This document shows, piece by piece, positions 39,622-47,309 of a stretch of DNA of 47,309 nt; position 1 is the first letter of the stretch; every line of letters begins with the position of its first letter. The DNA lies in contig JAHYJW010000006.1 of the NCBI GenBank assembly GCA_019428815.1, positions 1-47,309 on the forward strand, written 5' to 3'. The stretch is from Patescibacteria group bacterium. Its GTDB lineage: Archaea; Nanobdellota; Nanobdellia; Pacearchaeales; GW2011-AR1. The position numbers were made by a program, and so were the translations under genes. The notes beneath the pieces are model-generated. The model had not been told where the DNA came from, ran no database searches, and saw nothing but the letters and a program-made list of their open reading frames with translations.

Positions 39622-39708
39622 GCCCTCGTAACTCAGTTGGATAGAGTGTCAGCCTTCTATCTCTTCGGAGGTTAGCTGAAAGTCGCAGGTTCGAATCCTG
39701 TCGGGGGC
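39622..39708 (+). tRNA. tRNA-Arg(TCT) with 14-nt intron at 39660-39673
   Basis: GCCCTCG/CGGGGGC acceptor, D and T arms; anticodon stem TCAGC/GCTGA restored only if TCTCTTCGGAGGTT is removed after position 37. Confidence 0.92.
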
Positions 39709-39766
39709 ATTTTGATTTAATACGACTTAATAAATCAATAAATTGAAATCATCACATCTGCTTTTT

Positions 39767-39838
39767 GCGAGGATGGCGAAGTGGTTAACGCGTTCGGTTG
39801 CAGCCCGGATATTCCTGGGTTCGAATCCCAGTCCTCGC
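39767..39838 (+). tRNA. tRNA-Cys(GCA)
   Basis: GCGAGGATGGCGAAGTGGTTAACGCGTTCGGTTGCAGCCCGGATATTCCTGGGTTCGAATCCCAGTCCTCGC; loop TTGCAGC. Confidence 0.94.
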
Positions 39839-39846
39839 TTTTTAAA

Positions 39847-40263
39847 ATGAAGTCTTATACTGAAAAATTAGAGATTAATACTCAAAGAAAAATAGAATTT
39901 TTGAATATTACAGATAAGGTAAAACGTGCGGTTAATCTTTCAGGTATTCAAGAAGGATTAGTTTTGATAAACTCTATGCACATTACTTCTAGTATTTTTG
40001 TTAATGATAATGAAGGGGGGCTACTTCAGGATTTTAGAAGTTGGTTAGAGAAACTTGCACCTTTAGATATAAAAAATTACAAGCATAATCTTACTGGGGA
40101 AGATAATGCCTACGCACATCTTTGGAGGACTATCATGGGAAGAGAGTGCGTTATTGCAATAACTAAAGGAAACTTGGATTTAGGCCCTTGGGAGGAGATA
40201 TTTTATGGAGAATTTGATGGACAAAGAGTCAAAAGAATACTGATAAAAATAATTGGGGAGTAG
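39847..40263 (+). CDS. YjbQ/UPF0047 family protein
   Basis: ORF-track start 39781 is inside tRNA-Cys; ATG 39847 used. [35 protein letters not shown]...[41 protein letters not shown]. Confidence 0.93.
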   Translation: MKSYTEKLEINTQRKIEFLNITDKVKRAVNLSGIQEGLVLINSMHITSSIFVNDNEGGLLQDFRSWLEKLAPLDIKNYKHNLTGEDNAYAHLWRTIMGRECVIAITKGNLDLGPWEEIFYGEFDGQRVKRILIKIIGE

Positions 40264-40294
40264 TTTTTAAAATTATACCTGAAGTCTATTTAAT

Positions 40295-42037
40295 TTACTC
40301 TTTAAAAGATTCTTTTGAAAAATTATTCGGGGGGAGACCTGAGAATTTTTCTCTTATTTTTTTACTATTGGGGTTTCTGTACATTTTCTTTTTTTTAAAG
40401 ATTCTCTTAAAAACTTTCACTATAAAATAAACTATAACAAATAATAAAACCAAAGATATTCCGTAAAGGATTTGTTTTATAATTGGAGAAGAAAAAGAAA
40501 TTCCTCTTCTTTTAATCTCAAAGACTGAGCTTGCACTAGCGACCTTTCCGTCAACTGTTGCCTTTACATAAACAATATACATTCCAGGTTTTATCTCTCT
40601 AGGAATATCCAACCAAACTCCTTTTACTAAACTTTTTTGATCCCCAATGGTAATCTGTTCTATGAATCTTAGTAGAATTTTGTTTTCTTCGTCTCTTATT
40701 TGGTACTCTAAATCCGCTTTATTTTCTGTTTTTTCTCCTAAATTGAAAAGTTCTAAGTTTAAAAAAAGGCTTTCTCCAGGATAAATCTTTTTTTCCTTAG
40801 GTTCTATTTCTAGGTAAATATCTAAAAGGGTATTACTAGATTCAATTTCAACCTTTACCGGAATCTCTTTTTTTATTTCTCCAGATTGAATTATTATCTT
40901 GCCTAAATAAAGTTCAGGGAGAATATTTTCATCTGCAGAAAACTGAATTCTAAGTGCCTTTGATTCATTTGCTTCTAAAGTGAAATAAGATTCAGGAATA
41001 TCTATAAATCTTTCTAAGTCTTCACTAGATATGGAAAATGTTAATGGCTCTTGTTGTAAATTAGTTAATACTATGGGGTATACCTTAGTCTCCCCTTGAG
41101 TTAACTTTACTTCTAAATTACTAACACTAACCCAAAAAATTTCTGGGGGTTTAGGAATAACAATAAAACTACTACCCCCACCCCCTCCTGAAGGGGGACT
41201 CGTAGGGACATCTTCTGCACTATATCTTGTAAATTGATTAACACTAAAAATAAAAACTTGAGGACTATTGCTAATTATTGTGCAAATAGAAGAGGGGCAA
41301 GGATTTCCGTCTTTTAGAATTCTGGGATTATTTAGATTTAAATTGTATAAATAAACTGTTGCGGATTTATTTAGATTATTTAAGATAGTTGTATTAATAA
41401 AAACGTTATTAAATGAGACGTTGGTGTATGAATCTAAATCCAGAACATTTCCTGAGATATTTGTTAGATTTAGAGGTTCGTCGAAATAGATTTTTCCAAA
41501 TCCTGGATTCTCTAAAACTACATTTTCTATTTCTTGTATCTCTTCAAACGTTGATTTATTAAAATCTGTTGAAGAACCCCTATCTTTATAATTTTTATAG
41601 TCTATTCTAAACTTAGTAGAATTTACAGAAAAGGTTACATTTTTTGTGGTTGTTCCTTCAGAATTATTTGCAAAAAGATAAAGGGCGTATGTTTTGTCAT
41701 CTTCGGTAACATTAAATTTGATACCCTCTTCTAGAGTTATATTTGAATTTTGATCTAAATTGTACATAAAAGTTATACCATTAGAAATAAACTCTAAAGG
41801 TAGATCTATTTTAGTTAAGTATGTTCCATTTTTTGGTTTTATAATCTCTAAACTTGGGGGAGTTAAGATAACTGAAATTGCTATGGCTAACTCTCCTTGA
41901 GTTATTTTTCCAGTAATCTTTTCTTTTTCTAAAGAATTTGTTTTCGATCCCAAAAAATACAAACTCGTAGAATAAATCAGAAAAATTAAAATAATAAACC
42001 CTAGAGTGGATAAGTATAAAAGATTCTTTTTTTTCAT
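40295..42037 (-). CDS. Secreted CARDB/NEW3-like surface protein with TM anchor
   Basis: N-terminal signal anchor, KITGKITQGELAIAISV, SGGGGGSS linker, beta-sandwich repeats, C-terminal TM QILYGISLVLLFVIVYFIVKVFK. Confidence 0.75.
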   Translation of the reverse strand: MKKKNLLYLSTLGFIILIFLIYSTSLYFLGSKTNSLEKEKITGKITQGELAIAISVILTPPSLEIIKPKNGTYLTKIDLPLEFISNGITFMYNLDQNSNITLEEGIKFNVTEDDKTYALYLFANNSEGTTTKNVTFSVNSTKFRIDYKNYKDRGSSTDFNKSTFEEIQEIENVVLENPGFGKIYFDEPLNLTNISGNVLDLDSYTNVSFNNVFINTTILNNLNKSATVYLYNLNLNNPRILKDGNPCPSSICTIISNSPQVFIFSVNQFTRYSAEDVPTSPPSGGGGGSSFIVIPKPPEIFWVSVSNLEVKLTQGETKVYPIVLTNLQQEPLTFSISSEDLERFIDIPESYFTLEANESKALRIQFSADENILPELYLGKIIIQSGEIKKEIPVKVEIESSNTLLDIYLEIEPKEKKIYPGESLFLNLELFNLGEKTENKADLEYQIRDEENKILLRFIEQITIGDQKSLVKGVWLDIPREIKPGMYIVYVKATVDGKVASASSVFEIKRRGISFSSPIIKQILYGISLVLLFVIVYFIVKVFKRIFKKKKMYRNPNSKKIREKFSGLPPNNFSKESFKE

Positions 42038-42153
42038 GGAATATAATATAGAATCCCTTATTTAAAATTTCTTGGTTTTTTATTCCTTAATTAAATGTTT
42101 TGATTAATCATTCAGAAAGAATAAAATTTAATTAAGGTGCAATACTCTGATTT

Positions 42154-42735
42154 TTATTTCTTTTTTTTGTTAAGATTTAGAGTATATATAATTACCCCTA
42201 CTAAAACCCCTATTATTAAAATTCCTAAAATAAATGGTGCATAGTTCTTTTTTTCTGCTTCTTCACCGTATAAAACACTTTCTTCAGTATCAACTACCTG
42301 TACTGGAAGTGTTTTAGAAATTGCAGAAGCCATTTTAATCATACCCCCCTCTCCAGGAGAAACTTCTTGAAAAAGTATTGGGACTTGATAAATGTCCCCT
42401 ACCTTAGCATTTGAAGGAACCTCTATTTTGATCCTAACAGGAATGTCACTAGATCCAAAAGGAACTAAATAATCTGTATTCTGATCCATTAAGCTAACTA
42501 TAACATTAGCCTCATTTACACTTGCTCTTAAGGTTACATCTTCTTCTCCTACCATATTTTGTAGTTCTAGTGTAACAATCGTTGATTCCCCGGGGGAAAG
42601 TTTTATTGGATTAGTCCTCCAATAAGGACTTGAAACTCCTGTAGAAGTTATAAGGGGGATTAAAGCAATTAATAATAATCCGGATAAAGCAAAAAGGATT
42701 TCATTCCTATTAAATTTTTTCTTTTTAGTCTCCAT
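42154..42735 (-). CDS. Secreted beta-sandwich protein with N- and C-terminal TM
   Basis: FALSGLLLIALIPLITS N-terminus; NPIKLSPGESTIVTLELQNMVGEEDVTLRASV; C-terminal TM FILGILIIGVLVGVIIYTL. Confidence 0.7.
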   Translation of the reverse strand: METKKKKFNRNEILFALSGLLLIALIPLITSTGVSSPYWRTNPIKLSPGESTIVTLELQNMVGEEDVTLRASVNEANVIVSLMDQNTDYLVPFGSSDIPVRIKIEVPSNAKVGDIYQVPILFQEVSPGEGGMIKMASAISKTLPVQVVDTEESVLYGEEAEKKNYAPFILGILIIGVLVGVIIYTLNLNKKKK

Positions 42736-42784
42736 ATTTCTTTATATTTTCTTTTCTTTTTATATCTTTTTAATAAATTTAATC

Positions 42785-43699
42785 TTATCCAATTACTTCA
42801 GTAATCCAAGGGCCTAAACCTGCAGTTGTATAATCTTGTGCTAAGATTCCTGTTGGAAGTCCCTTTAAACAAAAGTATAATGTTTCTTGTCCAGATGTTT
42901 GATTGTTATAATTTAAGGTGTTATTCCCCCTGTATAAGGCCGCACTAGTTATTTTTTGAGCAGTATCATTTTGCATAATATCTCCACTACATCCTGTAGA
43001 GATTATATCTACAGTAAAGTTATTTGCAAATATGGAATATCCTGAATTAGGAACCCCTATTAAATCTAAAGCTGTAACATTAACCTCTAACCCATCTGCA
43101 TTACCTGTATTATTAATTACAATAGGGTCATTATCTGAGCCTATATCTGTACTGGAAGGGCCTACTCCTGGCCATGTTAGAGCTTTTGGTGATAATGCCA
43201 TTGAAGTTAGTTCGTTGTATTGAAATGTTGTTGAAGAATTTTCTGCTGAATCTTCAGAGTTATCTTTAATTGAGACATTAATTGTCCAGTCCCCTGCTTC
43301 ATCAAAATACCACATATCTATGATACAGGTATAATTTTTTCTGTTTCCAGATGTTGAACCCGCAACACAACTTTCATTGTATCTTGTTGTTTCTCCAATT
43401 CTTTGGAAATAAGCCTTTGCAGTACTGTCATTGATATCTGAAACTCCATTTTCATCTTGGACTGTGAAATAGAATTCAATACTCTTAGTACCTGATTCAA
43501 CAGGACTTTGTAAAGAGATTGTTTCTACAATTGGAATTGTTGGAGCAGCATTTCCTACAGTAATTGTTACAGTTACATTCTCTTTAGTCGCCCAACCTGT
43601 AACTTGTCCCCATAAATCAGAAAAAAATCCTGCAGAAATCAGAGGTATAACTAATAACAAAGAAAACATCATAATTGTTATTATCTTCCCTCTTTTCAT
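42785..43699 (-). CDS. Secreted surface protein, paralogous to the C-terminal ectodomain of 43781..47308
   Basis: Signal peptide; VTGWATKENVTVTITVGNAAP; KAYFQRIGETTRYNESCVAGSTSGNRKNYTC.IDMWYFDEAGDWTINVSIK shared with the neighbour. Confidence 0.75.
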   Translation of the reverse strand: MKRGKIITIMMFSLLLVIPLISAGFFSDLWGQVTGWATKENVTVTITVGNAAPTIPIVETISLQSPVESGTKSIEFYFTVQDENGVSDINDSTAKAYFQRIGETTRYNESCVAGSTSGNRKNYTCIIDMWYFDEAGDWTINVSIKDNSEDSAENSSTTFQYNELTSMALSPKALTWPGVGPSSTDIGSDNDPIVINNTGNADGLEVNVTALDLIGVPNSGYSIFANNFTVDIISTGCSGDIMQNDTAQKITSAALYRGNNTLNYNNQTSGQETLYFCLKGLPTGILAQDYTTAGLGPWITEVIG

Positions 43700-43780
43700 T
43701 TTATTTTTAAGATTTAACTCTTTTTAAATATTATTATCTTCTGAATATTCAATTTAATAATCTTAATTGTTTATCTTTCT

Positions 43781-46700
43781 TTATTGTGATATTTTTTCTT
43801 TTGCTTTTGTGTATACTGTCCAGATGTTTCTTTGGTCTCTTTCAAGTAATTCTGCTATTTCTATAAACTTGAGTCCTTTTTGTTTCATATACAATATTAC
43901 TGATTCTAAGATTGTTAGTTTTTTATTTTTAAATATTGATAATGGAATCAAAAATCCTTTATCTCTCTTTTTTTTGATTGATGTTAGTTGTTTCTCTTTA
44001 GCCTTTTTATAAGCAGTCCAAATTGTTCTTTCATTTCTTTGAAGTATGTTAGAAATTTCTTTATAACTCATATTTAAATTCTCTTTCATATATCCCACAA
44101 GAGATTCTAGAGCACCTAATTCTTTTGAGAAGATTGTTGATGGAATGTTCTTTTCCTGTTCTATTAATTTCAAGATATCTTTTTTACCAAACCCATATTT
44201 CTTAGATAACTTTTCTATAAGTATGTCTATAATCTCCTTTTTACCTAAGCTGTATTCTTCTTTAAGTTCATCAAGGATCAAATCAATTGCTCCAAATAAT
44301 TTATCTTCTCCAAGTCTTTTTTTACTTATTCTTCTTTTCTGTTTTTTTGCAGGAATTATTGCAACTAATAAAATTGTTATCTCCCAAGGGCCTAATCTCG
44401 AAGTTGAATACTCTTGGGAAGCTATGTTTGTTGGGAATCCCCTTAGACAAAAGTATAATTTCCCTTGTCCAGATGTTTCATTTTGGTAATTTAAAGAATT
44501 GTTTCCTCTTGAGAGTATGAGACTGGTATTTATAGAAGTAGAATTTTGTGTCGTTGTTCCGCTACATCCATCAGATTCTTTATCCACACTAAAATTATTT
44601 GCAAATATCGAATAATCTAAATTTGTGAGCCCTACTAAATCAAGTGCAGTGATATTAACACTCAAACCTTCTGCATTCCCAGTATTATTAATAACCAAAT
44701 AATTACTCGCAGTAACATTAAAAACCCCTAAGGATAAAGGAGAAGGCCATGTTAGAGTTGTTGGGGATAATACCATTGCAGTTAATTCATTATACTGGAA
44801 GGTCGTTGAAGAATTTTCTGCATAGTCCCCTGCATTATTTTTAATTGAGACATTAATTGTCCAGTCCCCTGCTTCATCAAAATACCACATATCTATGGTA
44901 CATGTATAATTTTTTCTATTTCCAGATGTTGAACCCGCAACACAACTTTCATTGTATCTTGTTGTTTCTCCAATTCTTTGGAAATAAGCTTTTGCAGTAG
45001 AATCTTCTAACTCTGAAACTCCCATCTCATTTTCTGCTGTGAAAATAAAACTAATTTGTTTTATATTTCCCTCAATAGGATTTTGTAAAGAAATTGTCTC
45101 AACAAAAGGGATTGTTGGTCCAGGTATTGATTCATATCTTGGAAAAATAATCTTTGAGTCCCCTGTTGTCCCATTTGTTGCATTAAAACCTAAAACAGTA
45201 TACCTAGCGTTTGGCCCTCCACCAGCAGTTCCTCCAACATATTGGACTCTTACCCTTTTATTTGTTAAATTTTTTGGACTTATTTCTTCTCTAAAAGTGT
45301 ATTTAACTAAGGTTTCAGTAAGAAGATCATTTCTCCCCCCTTTTGTTTTGGTCATAATTAACTGGGGGTTAGAAGAACCATCGGAATCTACAATATGAAC
45401 ATTCAGTGTTGCAATGGGGTCTCCTCCTTCCGTAGCACTTTTACGAAGCCATAATTCTAAGGTCCAGTTTGAATTTTCTAATATATCATAATCTAAAACT
45501 GGAGAAAGAAAATTTTGTGTTACTAATCCAATCTCTTCAAGGTTATTCCCAGATTCTAAAAGTAATTCATTCCCGGTTCTTAAAAATGAAGATGCATTAG
45601 GAATTTCAACAGATAAGGTAGTGATTTCTGTTTGATTCCAATTGCCTGAATTATCAGAAGCATACCATTTATATCCCACATAATTATAGGGGGTGTTACT
45701 TAATCTTTTTGTAACATTTGCCCATTCTGGTGTTTCTGTAAAATTAACCGCAGAGTCATTTACCCAACTTCCAGAATTGTTTGTAGAAAAAATCCATTGT
45801 CCACTTGAATTTAATGCCCGTTCATCATTCCATAAAACAGAAAAAAGTGTGGGGCTATAGATAGTAGTGTTATTATGAGAGATGTTAGAATAAAAAGGGG
45901 ATGTGTTATCAGGCCCTAATGAAGTGACTAAGGTGAATATTTCGGCTTGATTCCACTTTCCATCATTATCTTTTGCATACCCTCTATACCCGATTGTTAT
46001 CCCTAACGTTTCATTTAAGATTTTTGTAACATTTGCCCATTCTGGTGTTTCTGTAAAATTAACTGCAGAGTCATTTACCCAACTTCCTGAGTTATTTGTA
46101 GAAAAAATCCATTGTCCATTAGGATGTAAAGCTACTTCATCATTCCATTTAATTGAAAAGAGTGTCGATTCATTTATTTTTGAACTATTGTAACCTGAAT
46201 CAGAATACACAGGAGGTAAGCCTTCCCACCATAATCGCGGATAATCTGTTTCATCCTTTATGAACCATGTTTCATTAGTCCAATTTTCTAATCTTTGAAT
46301 ATCCCAACCTGCATTGTCAAAAGTTGAAAAATTTTGCATTCCTGTTGTAGTTTTCCCCGTAGCATTTCCTGTAGTTGAAGTTTGATTAGAAGTATTTATA
46401 TCAAAAAAGTTTCCTATATCTTTCCAGCCCCCCCCTATATTCTGCCTTCCCACAAAACCTTTATCTGTTGGATCAGGACCAGAATAATAAACAGGACCTG
46501 TAGAATAAGAATTTGAAATTGAACTCTGATAATTATGCCCTACAAAACTTGCAACATTATCAGGTTCAGTTATTGAAGTGCTTATTATAACTCCCTCAGA
46601 ATAAGAATTTGAAATTAATGATTGATTAATCCCCCCAATAAAACCTCCCACATACAAATTTCCAGTTACGTTTACAAAAGAATAAGAATTAGAAATCTTT

Positions 46701-47308
46701 GCGTTTTTAAGACAATATCCCACTAATCCTCCTGCGTAGTTTTCATTAATTGATACATTTACGAGAGCATAAGAATTGTTAATACTCCCTCCTTCGAGTA
46801 TTCCAACAAGCCCTCCGGTGTAGCTCCCTAATTCTCCCCCCTTAACTGTCCCAATAAAATAAGACTTTTCTATATTTTGTTCGCTTTTTCCAATTAACCC
46901 CCCCAAAATGGTATCCGCATTTATAACTCCTGTTGCATAAGAATTTGAAATAGTTCCGTTATTGTAACCTGCTAAACCTCCGACAAATGATGATCCTGAA
47001 ATGTTAACGTCTATTAAACCCAGATTGTTTATTGCACTCCCAAATTTGGCATAACCTATTAATCCCCTGTATTCTTTGCCTGTGTTACCTATGAACAAAT
47101 TTGAAATAGTATAATTCTGCCCATCAAATGTACCCTTAAAGGAATCTGAAGTATCCCCGAGTGGATCCCACCCATTTGTTGCACCTTGAGCTAAACAATA
47201 ATCTGATATGCCCGGATATGAACCTGGAGCTTTGTAAGAACCCTCGTTACAAAAATCTAAATCATTTTTTAAAATAAAAGAAGAGGTTAAATTATTTCTG
47301 ATATTATA
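43781..47308 (-). CDS. GLUG-repeat/Ig-like surface protein with C-terminal TM-like segment and tandem HTH-like tail; 5'-truncated by window edge
   Basis: Open frame beyond the ORF-track Met at 47098 to the window end (YNIRNNLTSSFILKNDLDFC...). GLUG units, two Ig-like repeats, WEITILLVAIIPA then basic residues, then two ~55 aa repeats ending RTIWTAYKKAKEK / RNIWTVYTKAKEK. Confidence 0.8.
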   Translation of the reverse strand, partial: YNIRNNLTSSFILKNDLDFCNEGSYKAPGSYPGISDYCLAQGATNGWDPLGDTSDSFKGTFDGQNYTISNLFIGNTGKEYRGLIGYAKFGSAINNLGLIDVNISGSSFVGGLAGYNNGTISNSYATGVINADTILGGLIGKSEQNIEKSYFIGTVKGGELGSYTGGLVGILEGGSINNSYALVNVSINENYAGGLVGYCLKNAKISNSYSFVNVTGNLYVGGFIGGINQSLISNSYSEGVIISTSITEPDNVASFVGHNYQSSISNSYSTGPVYYSGPDPTDKGFVGRQNIGGGWKDIGNFFDINTSNQTSTTGNATGKTTTGMQNFSTFDNAGWDIQRLENWTNETWFIKDETDYPRLWWEGLPPVYSDSGYNSSKINESTLFSIKWNDEVALHPNGQWIFSTNNSGSWVNDSAVNFTETPEWANVTKILNETLGITIGYRGYAKDNDGKWNQAEIFTLVTSLGPDNTSPFYSNISHNNTTIYSPTLFSVLWNDERALNSSGQWIFSTNNSGSWVNDSAVNFTETPEWANVTKRLSNTPYNYVGYKWYASDNSGNWNQTEITTLSVEIPNASSFLRTGNELLLESGNNLEEIGLVTQNFLSPVLDYDILENSNWTLELWLRKSATEGGDPIATLNVHIVDSDGSSNPQLIMTKTKGGRNDLLTETLVKYTFREEISPKNLTNKRVRVQYVGGTAGGGPNARYTVLGFNATNGTTGDSKIIFPRYESIPGPTIPFVETISLQNPIEGNIKQISFIFTAENEMGVSELEDSTAKAYFQRIGETTRYNESCVAGSTSGNRKNYTCTIDMWYFDEAGDWTINVSIKNNAGDYAENSSTTFQYNELTAMVLSPTTLTWPSPLSLGVFNVTASNYLVINNTGNAEGLSVNITALDLVGLTNLDYSIFANNFSVDKESDGCSGTTTQNSTSINTSLILSRGNNSLNYQNETSGQGKLYFCLRGFPTNIASQEYSTSRLGPWEITILLVAIIPAKKQKRRISKKRLGEDKLFGAIDLILDELKEEYSLGKKEIIDILIEKLSKKYGFGKKDILKLIEQEKNIPSTIFSKELGALESLVGYMKENLNMSYKEISNILQRNERTIWTAYKKAKEKQLTSIKKKRDKGFLIPLSIFKNKKLTILESVILYMKQKGLKFIEIAELLERDQRNIWTVYTKAKEKISQ

Positions 47309-47309
47309 T

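Noticed and set aside
39781-39846. N-terminal extension of YjbQ into tRNA-Cys ([22 protein letters not shown])
   Set aside because: Overlaps an intact tRNA gene; ATG 39847 gives a family-typical start.
44145-44520. Plus-strand ORFs (114 and 77 aa) antisense to the HTH tail region
   Set aside because: The minus-strand frame has clear repeats; plus ORFs are Phe/Leu/Ser-rich antisense artefacts.
45039-45398. 119 aa plus-strand ORF
   Set aside because: Antisense to the Ig-like region of the 43781..47308 gene; no motif support.
1-47309. Mobile element or provirus explanation for the accessory genes
   Set aside because: No integrase, transposase, terminase or capsid-like ORF seen; surface genes are interleaved with core informational genes.

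Overview
AT-rich archaeal chromosome segment, probably from a DPANN lineage (Woesearchaeota/Pacearchaeota-like; inferred from gene content and from the style of the surface proteins). It mixes housekeeping genes with a large set of secreted or membrane-anchored surface proteins. Housekeeping genes: ftsY, apgM, GINS, ndk, S3ae, L44e, TFB, S8e, LSm, RNase Z, a YjbQ-family gene and five tRNAs, one with a 14-nt intron. Surface gene set: two GLUG-repeat giants running off opposite ends of the window in inverted orientation, CARDB/NEW3-like paralogs, a tandemly duplicated A-B gene pair, a dedicated archaeal signal peptidase, cadherin/Ig-like giants followed by MoxR-DUF58-VWA-HerA-like ATPase genes, and a 627 aa + 1985 aa secreted pair whose larger member ends in an NlpC/P60-like domain. 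Main points for follow-up: (1) a GLUG/Ig surface protein with a short TM-like segment and a tail carrying two tandem HTH-like repeats; (2) a recurring 'TG...G-x-beta-strand' motif just after the N-terminal TM of many unrelated surface proteins; (3) a putative surface-protein biogenesis locus at about 6.8-21.9 kb; (4) an NlpC/P60-like C-terminus on a giant archaeal surface protein; (5) window ends that are homologous inverted repeats, implying a repeat-limited contig or an invertible segment. No CRISPR, rRNA or IS element was seen. All calls were made by eye from the sequence and ORF track; no searches were run.
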